Below, in pieces: positions 18,701-27,351 of a stretch of 64,000 nucleotides of DNA. The DNA is from Achromobacter aloeverae (GTDB lineage Bacteria > Pseudomonadota > Gammaproteobacteria > Burkholderiales > Burkholderiaceae_B). The position numbers and the translations under genes were made by a program. Positions within the stretch are counted from its first letter, which is position 1; each line of letters opens with the position of its first letter. The DNA lies in contig NZ_PYAL01000003.1 of assembly GCF_004121055.1 (NCBI RefSeq), forward strand, positions 1-64,000. The letters run 5' to 3'. A model generated the notes under the pieces. The model saw nothing but the letters and a program-made list of their open reading frames with translations, was not told where the DNA came from and ran no database searches.

Positions 18701-18910
18701 CTGCGCCGACCGCTGGGCTACGCGATGGTGGGCGGCTTGCTGGTGTCACAGCTGCTGACGCTGTTCTCGACGCCGGTGGTCTATCTTTATCTGGATCGCG
18801 CCCACTATTGGTACATGAATCGCAAGAAGGCGCGCGCCGGCCGCCGGCACGCCATACAGGAACCCGACGGCCAGCAGGCCTTGCCGCGACCGGCCGCGGC
18901 GCGGGAATGA
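15719..18910 (+). CDS. RND multidrug efflux transporter (MdtB/MdtC-like)
   Basis: 1063 aa inner-membrane proton antiporter of the HAE1 class. It begins MSISAAFIKRPIGT with the first transmembrane helix, has two large periplasmic loops and 12 helices. Proton-relay residues are visible: the Asp pair in GFVVDDAIVMLEN (about 412-413) and the Lys in GIVKKNGIMMIDFA (about 935). The segment VDGPENNKLAAW resembles MdtC. The true start is the ATG overlapping the adaptor stop (ATGA); the frame is open about 115 codons further upstream inside the adaptor gene. Metal-pump signatures of CusA are absent, so drugs or bile-salt-like compounds are likelier substrates. Confidence 0.95.
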   Translation: MSISAAFIKRPIGTSLLALAILLVGIAAWPLLPVAPLPQVDFPTIQVTVNLPGGSPETMASNVAQPLERQFSLIAGLSQMTSTSAQSQTQITLQFDLNRSIESAAVDVQAAINASSGQLPSNLPNAPTFRKVNPADAPILLLAVQSDTLPLTEVNDYADNILAQQISQIAGVGLVNIAGQQKPAVRIQVDPDRLKSLNLSLEDIRGVIANTTVNQPKGTLDGPAQSFTTYTNDQLTKAAQWNDMVLAYRNGAPIRVRDVGVAVDGPENNKLAAWAFAGAAAPPGEGITNGRSIVLQISKQPGANVIDTVDAIQAALPRLRAAIPPSVSVNTVIDRTQNIRASVKDVEFTLLLTIGLVVVVIFMFLRNVAATVIPCITVPLAILGTAGVMYVLGYSLDNLSLMALTIAVGFVVDDAIVMLENIYRHIEDGMPPLQAAYQGAGEIGFTIMSISVSLVAVFIPLLLMGGIVGRLFREFAVTVTLTIVVSVMISLTLTPMLCSRYLKNQGHGHQQGRLARLFEAGFDAMLNGYKRGLKIVLRHQFITLMTFFATLAVTGLMFLTIPKGFFPQQDTGYIFGFAQSSQDSSFAAMNGRMLALADVVRQDPDVVSFGMNGNQSQYNTGNFYINLRAKDDGRTASADDVIRRLRPKLAQIEGVTLYMQAGQDINVGGRLSRTQYQYTLTDSNLDELNAWAPKLATRLSELPELADVASDQQNAAPTATLAIDRARASSFGFTPALIDATIYDAIGQRQVAQYFTQLNSYHVVLEVTPALQKDPDIFSKLYLTSPLTNQQVPLSTFVRVDTEKTGYLAINHQGQFPAVTLSFNLAPGASLGQAVQAIDKAKVEMGVPGTVVGSFQGAARAFGDSLRTQPYLIAAALIAVYIVLGLLYESYIHPITILSTLPSAGLGALLILRAGGYDLSVIALIGIILLIGIVKKNGIMMIDFALHAERERGLAPVDAIYEACVLRFRPIIMTTMCALLGGLPLMLSHGQGAELRRPLGYAMVGGLLVSQLLTLFSTPVVYLYLDRAHYWYMNRKKARAGRRHAIQEPDGQQALPRPAAARE

Positions 18911-18958
18911 CGGTGCGCCGTGAATTACAGGTAAAGTGAGCCTCCGGAGCCCGCTATC

Positions 18959-19642
18959 ATGAAAATCCTGATCGTCGAAGACGAAGCCAAGACCGCCGAC
19001 TATCTGCATAAAGGCCTGACCGAGCAGGGTTGCGCGGTGGACGTGGCCAACAACGGCATCGACGGCCGGCACCTGGCCACGGAACTGGACTACGACGTCA
19101 TCGTGCTCGACGCGATGCTGCCCGGCATGGACGGCTTCGAAGTGCTGCGGGCGCTGCGCAAGACGCGGCAGACGCCTGTCATCATGCTGACGGCGCGCGA
19201 CGGCCTGGATGACCGCATCAAGGGTTTGCAGGATGGCGCCGACGATTACCTGGTCAAGCCGTTCTCCTTTCTCGAACTGCTGGCGCGCTTGCAGGCGTTG
19301 ACGCGGCGCGGCCGCGCGCAGGAGCCGATGCAGCTGCGCATCGGCGACCTGCAGATCGACCTGGCGAGCCGCAAGGCGCAACGCGGGGGCGTGCGCATCG
19401 ATCTCACCGCCAAGGAATTCGCGCTGTTGGCGGTGCTGGCGCGGCGCAAGGGGGAAATCCTGTCCAAGACCGCCATCGCCGAGCTGGTGTGGGACATGAA
19501 CTTCGACAGCAACGTCAATGTGGTGGAAGTGGCCATCAAGCGGCTGCGCGCCAAGATAGACGGACCTTTCTCCACGCGCCTGCTGCACACCATACGCGGC
19601 ATGGGCTACGTGCTGGAGCAGCGCGGGAGCGAGGCGGCGTGA
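18959..19642 (+). CDS. OmpR-family response regulator (heavy-metal type, CusR/IrlR-like)
   Basis: 227 aa. Receiver domain with acidic pocket E7/D8, phosphoacceptor Asp51 in [10 protein letters not shown], Thr in MLTARD and Lys in LVKPFSF; then a winged-helix DNA-binding domain (about 125-222, ending [14 protein letters not shown]). The sequence is closest in type to CusR/CopR/IrlR regulators. It starts 48 bases after the RND transporter gene and is co-oriented, so it may be co-transcribed and regulate the pump through the TGACA-N4-TGTCA repeat at 12834. Confidence 0.93.
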   Translation: MKILIVEDEAKTADYLHKGLTEQGCAVDVANNGIDGRHLATELDYDVIVLDAMLPGMDGFEVLRALRKTRQTPVIMLTARDGLDDRIKGLQDGADDYLVKPFSFLELLARLQALTRRGRAQEPMQLRIGDLQIDLASRKAQRGGVRIDLTAKEFALLAVLARRKGEILSKTAIAELVWDMNFDSNVNVVEVAIKRLRAKIDGPFSTRLLHTIRGMGYVLEQRGSEAA

Positions 19643-21012
19643 AACGGTCCCTGACGACGCGCCTGGCGGCCATGTTCGCCCTGGTCGCCGTGGTCGCCTT
19701 CACCTTGATCGGCGCGGCGCTCTACGCGGTGCTGGACCGCGAGCTGGTGCGCCAGCAGATGGACGTGCTGAACACAACGTCCGGCGAGATGATGTTCTCG
19801 CTGACCCGCATGGGCACCACGGAGCGCTGGGCGCGCGGCATGGCCAAGATGGACACCTTGACGCCGGCCGACGGCAGCCTGCGCTTCTGGGTGGTGAGCC
19901 CGGACCCGCGCTTCAGCTACGGCAAGGACGCGGCCGAGCTGGCCGAAATCGCCCAGCTGGACGAGGGCTACGACGAAGTGGTGCTGCCCGGGCGCGACCG
20001 TCCCATGCGCACGTTCACGCGCACGGTCGACGGGCTGGAGCAGCGCCCCGAGGTCAAGTTCGTCGTCGGCATCGCCACCGAGCCTTATGTGCATACGCTG
20101 CACACCTTCGTCATCGCGCTGGCCGCGCTGCTGCTGGCGGCGGTGCTGGTGATCATGCTGCTGTGCCAGTGGATGGCTTCGGTGGGCCTGCGCCCGCTCA
20201 AGCGGCTGTCCAGCGAGGCGCAGGAGCTCAGCCCGGCGCATCCGGAGCAACGGTTGCGCGCGACCAGCCTGCCCGTTGAGCTGGACGACCTCGCGCACAC
20301 GTTCAACGGCGCGCTGGACCGCCTGCAATCCGCCTACACGCAGCTGGAAGCCTTCAACGCCGACGTGGCCCACGAGTTGCGCACGCCCCTGACCAACCTC
20401 ATCGGCCAGACCCAGGTGGCGCTGGCGCGCCCGCGCAGCGCCCAGGAGCTGGAGGAAACGCTGCAATCGAACCTGGAAGAGCTGGATCGCCTGCGCGCCA
20501 TCGTCAACGACATGCTGTTCCTGGCGCGTGCGGACCGGGGCGAGGCGGCCACGGGGCTGGTCAACACCGTCGTCGCCGACGAGGTGGGCAAGACCATCGA
20601 GTTCTTCGAGTTCGTGCTGGACGACCTGGGTCTGACGGTGGTCGTCGAAGGCGATATCGACGCCGTGGCGCCCATGGACCGCGCGCTGTTCCGGCGGGCG
20701 GTCACCAACCTGCTGCAGAACGCCATTCAGCACACCCGGGGCGGCACGCGCATCGTGGTGCGGCTGGAGCGCCAGGCAGGCGGCGTCAGCGTGACGGTTT
20801 CCAATCCGGGCGAACCCATAGACGCGGCGCACCTGCCGCGGTTGTTCGATCGCTTCTACCGGGTCGATGCCGCGCGCAACGATCATGGCGCCGCCCACGG
20901 CCATGGCCTGGGCCTGGCCATCGTCAAGGCCGTGGCCGGCATGCATGGCGGCAGGGTGTTCGCGTTCAGTGCGGACGGCAGCACGGCCATCGGCTTCAAC
21001 CTGCCGCGGTAG
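19639..21012 (+). CDS. Sensor histidine kinase (heavy-metal type, CusS/IrlS-like)
   Basis: 457 aa from a GTG at 19639 that overlaps the regulator stop (GTGA). Transmembrane helices at about 9-30 and 155-175 bracket a periplasmic sensor domain; then HAMP, H-box [12 protein letters not shown] with His about 245, N-box [13 protein letters not shown], and the G2-type [18 protein letters not shown]. Layout and length fit the heavy-metal sensor kinase family. It phosphorylates the adjacent regulator. The frame stays open 50 codons upstream inside the regulator, but the hydrophobic N-terminus and the overlap favour this start. Confidence 0.93.
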   Translation: MKRSLTTRLAAMFALVAVVAFTLIGAALYAVLDRELVRQQMDVLNTTSGEMMFSLTRMGTTERWARGMAKMDTLTPADGSLRFWVVSPDPRFSYGKDAAELAEIAQLDEGYDEVVLPGRDRPMRTFTRTVDGLEQRPEVKFVVGIATEPYVHTLHTFVIALAALLLAAVLVIMLLCQWMASVGLRPLKRLSSEAQELSPAHPEQRLRATSLPVELDDLAHTFNGALDRLQSAYTQLEAFNADVAHELRTPLTNLIGQTQVALARPRSAQELEETLQSNLEELDRLRAIVNDMLFLARADRGEAATGLVNTVVADEVGKTIEFFEFVLDDLGLTVVVEGDIDAVAPMDRALFRRAVTNLLQNAIQHTRGGTRIVVRLERQAGGVSVTVSNPGEPIDAAHLPRLFDRFYRVDAARNDHGAAHGHGLGLAIVKAVAGMHGGRVFAFSADGSTAIGFNLPR

Positions 21013-21023
21013 GGACTCCCGGA

Positions 21024-21311
21024 CTACAACTGCTGGAAGCTTCCGTAGCGCTTGTCGATGAACTGGCGTTCGGTTTCGATCCCGCGCACGACGGCGCCCG
21101 GAGGACCGCGGCCCAGCCATTCCAGCATGGCGTCGACCTGCTCGGCCGTACCCTGCACCAGCGCCTCGACCGTGCCGTCCTCCAGGTTCTGGACCCAGCC
21201 GGTGGCGCCCACCATGTGCGCGCGCCTGACGGTGGACATGCGGAAGCCCACGCCCTGCACTTTGCCGCGGACGTGGACATGGACGGTTTCGATATGGGGT
21301 TCGCTCGCCAT
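21024..21311 (-). CDS. acyP: Acylphosphatase
   Basis: 95 aa, the normal size. It hydrolyses carboxyl-phosphate bonds in the cytosol. The signature VRGKVQGVGFR carries the catalytic Arg24, and GWVQNLEDGTVEA carries the catalytic Asn42. The start at 21311 is chosen because family members begin within a few residues of the first beta strand; a frame 15 codons longer exists. It is convergent with the histidine kinase gene, only 11 bases apart, and stands alone. Confidence 0.93.
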   Translation of the reverse strand: MASEPHIETVHVHVRGKVQGVGFRMSTVRRAHMVGATGWVQNLEDGTVEALVQGTAEQVDAMLEWLGRGPPGAVVRGIETERQFIDKRYGSFQQL

Positions 21312-21526
21312 TGCTGTATTCGGTGTTGAAAACGGAAGACACCTGCATTCTTTCATATCCGGGCGGCGCCCGTGTTGCGGGCCGGGCGCCGTCCGGGCGC
21401 GGGATTAGTCGCCTGGCGGAAATAGTCTAGTCACCGATGCCGGGTTTATCACGGGGCTGGCATTACCTATGCTAACCGCATTGTCAATTCGCCCATTTTT
21501 GCTTTTGGGGCAATGGTTTACGCATT

Positions 21527-22432
21527 ATGTCCTCCCCTCGTCCCGAGGCCCTCGCGGGCGTCGACGCGGCCGCCTGCGGTCGCATCGCGGCAGATCTTCC
21601 CGACCCTCCGAGCCCGGCCGTGCGCTTCTATGGCCGCCGCCGCGCCGATGGTCCCACCCCCCTGATCGTCCACTTCCACGGCGGCGCCTTCAATTCCGGC
21701 TCGCTGGACAGCGGCGGCAAGGTCGGCGCCCTGCTGGCCGCCGCCGGCGCCGTGGTGCTGTCGGTTGACTATCCGCTCGCGCCCGAGCATCCCTTCCCCG
21801 CCGCGGCCGAGGCCGGTCATGCCGTCCTGGAATGGGCGCACCGGCATCGCCGCCTGCTGGGCGGCCGCGGCAGTCCGCTCTTCGTGGCGGGCGAGGAAGC
21901 CGGCGGCAACATCGCCGCCGCCACCGCGCTGATGGCGCGCGACCGGGGCGGCCCCGAACTGGCCGGCCAGATCCTGCTGTCGCCCATGCTGGACGCCTGT
22001 ATGGGCACGGCGTCCATGCGCGACGCCCATGCCAGCCCGCAAGCCACGCACTGGGCCGATGGCTGGAAGCAGTACCTGCCCTGTTATTGCGATGCGAGCC
22101 ATCCTTATGCCGCCCCCCTGGTCAACACCCGGCTGGCCGGCCTCGCCCCCATGCTGCTGTTGACCGCCCGCGACGACCCCTTGCGTGACGAGGTGGCCCA
22201 TTACGCCCGGCGCGCGCGCCAGGCGGGCGTGCGCGTGACGCAGGCGGTCGTGGCAGGCGCCCGCGATTGGCCGGCTGCGCTGGCCGGGGCGGCAGGCGCG
22301 CCGGCCGCATGGGACGACGAGGTGCTGGCACAGGTCTTTACGTTTCTCATCACCCATCCGCCCGGGACGGCATCGGCCGCGCGACCTAGTCCGGCTTCCG
22401 CCACGACGCGGTCCGGCGCCGCGCGCGGGTGA
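21527..22432 (+). CDS. Alpha/beta-hydrolase fold protein of the HSL type, apparently catalytically dead
   Basis: 301 aa. It shows the hormone-sensitive-lipase layout: oxyanion motif HGGA at 51-54, VVLSVDYPLAPEHPFPAA at 76-93, and a C-terminal acid region LLLTARDDPLRDE (Asp about 216-217). The nucleophile elbow, normally GDSAGG, reads GEEAGG at 122-127, so the Ser is Glu124. The position expected for the catalytic His (about 245) reads VAGARDWPA with no His. Ser and His of the triad are thus both missing, although the fold motifs and the open frame are intact. It may be a binding or regulatory protein. It stands alone between the efflux/acylphosphatase region and the PhyH gene. Confidence 0.82.
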   Translation: MSSPRPEALAGVDAAACGRIAADLPDPPSPAVRFYGRRRADGPTPLIVHFHGGAFNSGSLDSGGKVGALLAAAGAVVLSVDYPLAPEHPFPAAAEAGHAVLEWAHRHRRLLGGRGSPLFVAGEEAGGNIAAATALMARDRGGPELAGQILLSPMLDACMGTASMRDAHASPQATHWADGWKQYLPCYCDASHPYAAPLVNTRLAGLAPMLLLTARDDPLRDEVAHYARRARQAGVRVTQAVVAGARDWPAALAGAAGAPAAWDDEVLAQVFTFLITHPPGTASAARPSPASATTRSGAARG

Positions 22433-22444
22433 ACGGGTGGCCGA

Positions 22445-22465
22445 GGGCCGGTCTTGCTACGGCCC
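22445..22465 (+). terminator. Weak hairpin after the pseudo-hydrolase gene
   Basis: GGGCCG-N9-CGGCCC, a 6-bp GC stem 12 bases after the stop, followed by only TTGC. It may terminate the preceding gene, but the missing T tract makes this uncertain. Confidence 0.3.
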
Positions 22466-22568
22466 TTGCACTAGGCGAGACGAGCGATAGTTGCAACAGA
22501 AGGCAAGGTCTACCTTAGCGGCGACGACCATCCGATTCCGGCTGGTTCCATGAAAGCGGAGCTGCAAG

Positions 22569-23471
22569 GTGAAAGAGCCTCTCCCATTATCGGCAGGCGT
22601 GACCTCCGAATACGAGAAGAACGGATATATCTCCATCGAAGCAATGTGCCCGCCCGAGGAGGTGCTGGCCATCCGGCAGACGCTGATGCGCATGTTCGAG
22701 AACCGGACCGGATACAACGAGGGCGCGCAGTATGATTTTTCCAGCCGCGACGATCCGGACAAGCCGCAGGTTTTTCCCAGCCTGCACGATCCCTCCCACT
22801 ATGCGCCGGAATTGCTCAAGACGGAGTATCACAAGCGGGCCCTGGCGATCGCGCGCCAGCTGCTGGGCGAAGACGCCGCGCTGTATGGCGAGCACGCCCT
22901 GCTCAAGCCGGCGCGCTTCGGCCCGGAAACACCCTGGCACCAGGACGAGGCCTTCCGTTCGCCCGACTTCGAATACCGCGAACTGAGCATCTGGCTGGCG
23001 CTGCAACCGGTCGGCGCGGTCAACGGGTGCATGCAGTTCATCCCGGGGTCGCATAAGCAGGACGTGCTGGAGCATCGATCGCCGGGCTACGACAAGGCCC
23101 TGCATCCCCTCGAATGCTGCGCCGATTTCCCGCGCGACCAGGCCGTGGCCGTGCCCTTGCCTGCGGGGGGATGCACCATCCACGACATGCGCACGCTGCA
23201 CTACACCGCGCCCAATACCTCGGATGCGCCGCGCCTGGCCTATATCCTGATTTTCAACGTCCCGCCGACCTACAAGCCGGGCCTGCGCGAATTCCCGTGG
23301 CTGGAGGGGCGCCGCACGGACAGCCAGGTGCGCAAGCGCGAATGGCATCGCCGGGGCGGCATCGCGGTGGAGGTCATGCGGCGCCTGCCACGGGCGCGGC
23401 TGACCAGCGGCAAATGGGTGGCCTGGGCCGCCATCCGCGCCGTCAGCAAGGTGTGGAACCGTCCCCGGTAG
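22569..23471 (+). CDS. Phytanoyl-CoA dioxygenase (PhyH) family protein
   Basis: 300 aa Fe(II)/2-oxoglutarate dioxygenase. The metal triad is visible: His124 and Asp126 in TPWHQDEA, and His211 in RTLHYTAPN; Arg222 in APRLAY is placed to bind 2-oxoglutarate. It starts at a GTG (22569) with GGAG seven bases upstream; an ATG nearby is in another frame. PhyH enzymes hydroxylate acyl-CoAs, ectoine, small natural products or halogenate; nothing nearby fixes the substrate. It is a single gene. Confidence 0.88.
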   Translation: MKEPLPLSAGVTSEYEKNGYISIEAMCPPEEVLAIRQTLMRMFENRTGYNEGAQYDFSSRDDPDKPQVFPSLHDPSHYAPELLKTEYHKRALAIARQLLGEDAALYGEHALLKPARFGPETPWHQDEAFRSPDFEYRELSIWLALQPVGAVNGCMQFIPGSHKQDVLEHRSPGYDKALHPLECCADFPRDQAVAVPLPAGGCTIHDMRTLHYTAPNTSDAPRLAYILIFNVPPTYKPGLREFPWLEGRRTDSQVRKREWHRRGGIAVEVMRRLPRARLTSGKWVAWAAIRAVSKVWNRPR

Positions 23472-23500
23472 GGGCCCGGCAGGCGGCCTTCGGCAGGTGG

Positions 23501-24784
23501 TCAGCTACGCGGCGCCATGAAGGACACCGCTTCCGGCCGCCCGTCGAGATGCAGCGTCGCCGTGGCCGGCGGCGTGCTGGCCACGACCTTGCCGGCGCGC
23601 ATGACCATCAGCCGGGTGGCGCGCAGGCGCAGCGCCTCCACCGGATCGCGCGCCTGCAGCAGCACCAGGTCGGCGCGCTTGCCGACGTCCAGGCCGGTAT
23701 CGTCCAGGCCCAGGATGCGCGCCGGCGTGTCGGTGACGGCATGGAAACAGGCTCGCATGGCGTCCTGCCCCGTCATCTGCGCGACATGCAGTCCCATGTG
23801 CGCGACCTCCAGCATGTCGCCGCTGCCCAGGCCGTACCAGGGGTCCATCACGCAGTCGTGGCCGAAGGCCACGGGCACGCCGGCCGCCAGCAGTTCCGGC
23901 ACGCGCGTCATGCCGCGCCGCCTGGGGTAGCTGTCGTGGCGGCCTTGCAGCGTGATGTTGATGAGCGGGTTGGCGATGGCCGCCACGCCGGCCTCGGCGA
24001 TCAGCGGAATCAGCTTGGAAGCGTAGTAGTTGTCCATGGAGTGCATGGACGTCAGGTGCGAGCCCGTCACGCGGCCTTGCAGGCCCAGCCGTTGCGTGTG
24101 GTAGGCCAGGGTCTCGATATGGCGCGATAGCGGATCGTCGCTTTCGTCGCAATGCATGTCCACGCGCAACCCGCGTTCGGCCGCCAGTTCGCACAGCACG
24201 CGCACGGATTCGGCGCCATCCTGCATGGTGCGTTCGAAATGCGGAATGCCGCCCACGACATCCACGCCCATGTCCAGGGCCCGTTTCAGGTTGTCGAGGG
24301 CGCCGGGCGCGCGCAGCACGCCGTCCTGGGGAAACGCCACCAATTGCAGGTCCAGGTATGGGCGCACGCGTTCGCGCACGTGCAGCAGCGCTTCCGCCGC
24401 CAGCAGCCGCGGGTCGCATACGTCGACATGGCTGCGGATGGCGAGCAGGCCCTTGGCGACCGCCCAGTCGCAATAGGCCAGCGCGCGTTCGACCAGGGCG
24501 TCCTGGGTCAGCAGGGGCTTGAGCTCGCCCCATAGGGCGATGCCCTCCAGCAGGGTGCCGGACGCGTTCACGCGCGGCTGGCCGTAGGACAGCGTCGAGT
24601 CCATGTGGAAATGCGCATCGACGAAAGGCGGCGACACCAGCTGCCCGGCGGCGTCGATGGTATGGCCGGCGGATATGTCCAGCGCGGGCCCGATGGCGGC
24701 GATCCGCCCCCCGGAGATGGCGATGTCCACGCCCGTGCGCCCGTCGGGCAGGTGGCAGTTCTTCAACAGGCAATCGACCGGCAT
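23501..24784 (-). CDS. Amidohydrolase, cytosine deaminase (CodA)-like
   Basis: 427 aa metal-dependent amidohydrolase. Metal and active-site motifs: VDAHFHMD (His58/His60), MHCDESDDPLSRH with the CodA-type HCDE, a His in TGSHLTS, and the Asp in FGHDCVMDPWYGLG. This pattern is that of cytosine deaminase and related N-isopropylammelide/creatinine-type deaminases. AGGAGG lies just before the ATG. No pyrimidine permease is adjacent, so the substrate could be another cyclic amidine or ureido compound. Confidence 0.87.
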   Translation of the reverse strand: MPVDCLLKNCHLPDGRTGVDIAISGGRIAAIGPALDISAGHTIDAAGQLVSPPFVDAHFHMDSTLSYGQPRVNASGTLLEGIALWGELKPLLTQDALVERALAYCDWAVAKGLLAIRSHVDVCDPRLLAAEALLHVRERVRPYLDLQLVAFPQDGVLRAPGALDNLKRALDMGVDVVGGIPHFERTMQDGAESVRVLCELAAERGLRVDMHCDESDDPLSRHIETLAYHTQRLGLQGRVTGSHLTSMHSMDNYYASKLIPLIAEAGVAAIANPLINITLQGRHDSYPRRRGMTRVPELLAAGVPVAFGHDCVMDPWYGLGSGDMLEVAHMGLHVAQMTGQDAMRACFHAVTDTPARILGLDDTGLDVGKRADLVLLQARDPVEALRLRATRLMVMRAGKVVASTPPATATLHLDGRPEAVSFMAPRS

Positions 24785-24967
24785 GCGCTCCTCCTGGTGT
24801 CATGGGCGTGGACAGCTTATCGGGCCTGCGCAGGCCGGGCAACCGATTCAGGGGGGCGAGGCCGCGGCGCCCGCCCGGTCCGGGGCCCGGCGGCCGGCGC
24901 GCGGACGGCGCATAATCCCGGTTTGTGTGTATGGGCGCGCACGGCGCCCCGCAATCCGGAGGCAGAT

Positions 24968-25894
24968 ATGCGTATGTTGTTCCTGGGCGCCGGCGGTACC
25001 GGCGGATATTTCGGCGGCCGCGCGGCCGAGGCCGGTCTCGATGTCACGTTCCTGGTGCGCGAGCCGCGCGCCGCCCGCCTGCGCGAACAGGGCCTGCGCA
25101 TCAAGAGCCCGGTCGGCGACAGCGTGGTGCATCCTGCGCTGGTCACCGCCGAGACCCTGGACGGCCACTATGACATCGTGGTGCTGGGCTGCAAGTCCTA
25201 TGACCTGGACAGCGCGATGGACGCCATTGCCCCGGCGATGGGCCCGGATTCCGCGGTGCTCCCCATCATGAACGGCCTGTCGCATTTCGAGGCCCTGGAA
25301 CAGCGGTTCGGGCCGCGGCGTGTGCTGGGCGGCCTGTGCCAGATCATCGCCACCCTGGGGCCGGACGGCGAGGTCGTGCAGATGGGCAAGAACGCCACCC
25401 TGGTGTTCGGCGAAAGGGCCGGCGACCCGCGCAGCGCCCGCTGCCTGACCCTGGAAAGCGCGCTGGCCAAGGCCAACTTCACGTCCAGGCTCAGTACGGC
25501 CATACACCAGGAGAACTGGGAGAAATTCGTCTTCCTGTGCACGCTCGCGGCCGCGACCTGCCTGATGCGCGGTCCCGTGGGCCTGATCGTGCGCAGCGAC
25601 GACGGCGCGGACATCATCCTGTCCATGCTGGCCGAGACGCAGGCCATCGCGGCCGCGTCGGGGTTCAAGGTACGGCCCGACGCGGACGCGTCGGCGCGCA
25701 AGGTCCTGTCCGATCGGGACAGCACCGTTACCGCGTCCATGTTCCGCGACCTCAGCCAGGGGCTGCGCGTGGAAGCCGACCACATCGTCGGCGACATGGT
25801 CAAGCGCGGCGCCGCGCTGGGCATCGATACGCCCTACCTGCGCGTGGCCTACAGCCATCTGCAGGTCTACCAGGCGCAACGCGCCGCGCATTGA
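24968..25894 (+). CDS. Ketopantoate reductase family (ApbA/PanE) oxidoreductase
   Basis: 308 aa. NADPH-binding motif FLGAGGTGGYFGGR at about 5-18, then VLGCKSYDLD and LPIMNGLSH (the Asn-Gly of PanE), and the helical C-terminal domain with the Lys/Ser region (WEKFVFLCTL, SMFRDLSQGLRVEAD). GGAGG lies six bases before the ATG at 24968; a much longer frame upstream is not family-like. The canonical reaction reduces 2-dehydropantoate to pantoate for CoA synthesis, but genomes of this group carry several paralogues, so panE itself is not certain. Confidence 0.88.
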   Translation: MRMLFLGAGGTGGYFGGRAAEAGLDVTFLVREPRAARLREQGLRIKSPVGDSVVHPALVTAETLDGHYDIVVLGCKSYDLDSAMDAIAPAMGPDSAVLPIMNGLSHFEALEQRFGPRRVLGGLCQIIATLGPDGEVVQMGKNATLVFGERAGDPRSARCLTLESALAKANFTSRLSTAIHQENWEKFVFLCTLAAATCLMRGPVGLIVRSDDGADIILSMLAETQAIAAASGFKVRPDADASARKVLSDRDSTVTASMFRDLSQGLRVEADHIVGDMVKRGAALGIDTPYLRVAYSHLQVYQAQRAAH

Positions 25895-25906
25895 CCCCTG
25901 TCGGGG

Positions 25907-25944
25907 TGCGCCGGACTGTGGCGGAAATGCCAATGTCCGGCGCA
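25907..25944 (+). terminator. Long perfect inverted repeat after the PanE-like gene
   Basis: TGCGCCGGAC and GTCCGGCGCA form a 10-bp perfect stem at 25907-25916/25935-25944. Inside it TGGC and GCCA form a further 4-bp stem around a GGAAAT loop, after a 2-base internal bulge on each side. It begins 12 bases after the panE-like stop. There is no T tract, so it could be a factor-dependent terminator, an mRNA 3' stabiliser or a protein-binding site. Confidence 0.45.
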
Positions 25945-26078
25945 TCACGGATGGTGAGGGTGGCGGACGGCGGATGGTGGTGTCACAAGTCCGTCTAATT
26001 ATTTGTAAACTGGCACGTTCCTCGGCCCGGGCGGCCTCGCTCCGGCCATCACTTGCCTAGGGAACTGGCCCGGGAATC

Positions 26079-26522
26079 ATGAAACTGCAATCGATAGTCG
26101 CGGGTACCGTGCTGGCGGTCGGACTGCTCGGCGGGGCGAATGCCGCCAATGGCAGCAGCAAGGAAGTGGTGCTGGCTTATTACCGCATGATGTTCCAGGA
26201 CAAGGATGTCGAGCAGGCGATGAGCACCTACGTCAACAAGAACCTGATACAGCACGATCCCTACCTGGGCGACGGCGCGGCGGCCATGACGGACTTTTTC
26301 GTGCCTTATTACGAGCAGCATCCCCAGGCCAGCGCCGAAATCAAGCGCGTGGTGTCGGAAGGCGACATCGTGGTCGTGCATGCCTTGTGGAAGGAAACGC
26401 CCGAAGACGTGGGCCAGGCCGTCGTCGACATCTTCCGCGTCGAGAACAGCAAGATCGTCGAGCATTGGAATGTCAGCCAGGACATTCCGGATAACCCCGC
26501 CAACAAGAACACGATGTTCTGA
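26079..26522 (+). CDS. Exported SnoaL/NTF2-like protein
   Basis: 147 aa with a Sec signal peptide (about residues 1-22, ending GGANA-ANG). The mature part is a SnoaL-like cone: VVLAYYRMMFQDKDVEQAM, YVNKNLIQHDPYLGDG, then VHALWKETPEDVGQAVVDIF and IVEHWNVSQDIP. Such proteins are often annotated as predicted SnoaL-like aldol-condensation-type enzymes, of unknown function. It is predicted periplasmic. Single gene; the bases around 26000 are AT-richer and likely hold its promoter. Confidence 0.85.
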   Translation: MKLQSIVAGTVLAVGLLGGANAANGSSKEVVLAYYRMMFQDKDVEQAMSTYVNKNLIQHDPYLGDGAAAMTDFFVPYYEQHPQASAEIKRVVSEGDIVVVHALWKETPEDVGQAVVDIFRVENSKIVEHWNVSQDIPDNPANKNTMF

Positions 26523-26776
26523 GCGCCGCGCGGCCGGCGGCCGGGTCGTCCGGCCGTGCGCGGCGGGACGCGCTGATTCGGGCGGCCCATTGTCGCCTTT
26601 CCGGCAACGCCGTGCGTCTTCGGACGCGCCTACCGCGGCATGCCCTATCGACCTAGGATAAGGGCGTGGTGCAGGATGCCCCTTGCCGCCCGCAAGAGCG
26701 CGGCGGGACTGCAAGCCCCCCAGGCGCCCGCGGGGCGAGCCGTGCCGGGCACCAGTACAAGGGCAATAGGATACTT

Positions 26777-27271
26777 ATGAGCTTGCTGCAGCCTCCCCCG
26801 CAGACCCTACTCGACAAATACCGGGGCGAGGACTTCCGCGCCGTGTATACGACCAGTGTCACCGTGCGGGGCGGCGAGGCCGCGCACGGGCGCGCGTCCG
26901 GCATTGCCACGTCGGATGATGGCGCGTTGAACCTGGATCTTCGCCTGCCGACCGTAATGGGCGGCCCGGGCGGAGGCACGAACCCCGAGCAGCTCTTTGC
27001 CGCCGGTTATGCGGCGTGTTTCCACGGCGCGCTCAGCATGCTGGCCGGGCGCGCCGGCCTCTCGATACCCGACGCGACCGTGACGGCGACCATTTCATTT
27101 GGCCGCGACCCGGTGGACGGCCTGTTTTCGCTGACGGCCAACGTCGATATCCACCTGCCCGGCGTGGACAAGCCCGTGGCCGAGGAACTGGTACGCAATA
27201 CCGAGCGCCTGTGCCCCTACTCCAAGATGGCCCAGGGCGGTATCGAAAGCGTGGTGGCGCTGACGCAGTAG
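26777..27271 (+). CDS. ohr: Organic hydroperoxide resistance protein (Ohr/OsmC family)
   Basis: 164 aa. Thiol peroxidase of the Ohr subgroup: peroxidatic Cys81 in GYAACFHGAL and resolving Cys146 in ERLCPYSKM, with NPEQLFAAGYAA and the closing stretch of the family. The product is cytosolic and reduces organic hydroperoxides with lipoylated proteins. It is about 16 residues longer at the N-terminus than most Ohr proteins. An OhrR (MarR) gene is not adjacent; instead a LysR gene lies convergently 80 bases away. Confidence 0.9.
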   Translation: MSLLQPPPQTLLDKYRGEDFRAVYTTSVTVRGGEAAHGRASGIATSDDGALNLDLRLPTVMGGPGGGTNPEQLFAAGYAACFHGALSMLAGRAGLSIPDATVTATISFGRDPVDGLFSLTANVDIHLPGVDKPVAEELVRNTERLCPYSKMAQGGIESVVALTQ

Positions 27272-27351
27272 CAGCAACTGCCGCGATAACAGTAGCCCTG
27301 CCTGCGCGCAACGTTGGCGGCAGCCTCGCCCCGACCTCGAACTCGGCCCCT

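Noticed and set aside
24823-24836. GGCCTGCGCAGGCC palindrome between the amidohydrolase and PanE-like genes
   Set aside because: GC-only 14-base palindromes are expected by chance in DNA of this composition, and nothing around it supports an operator.
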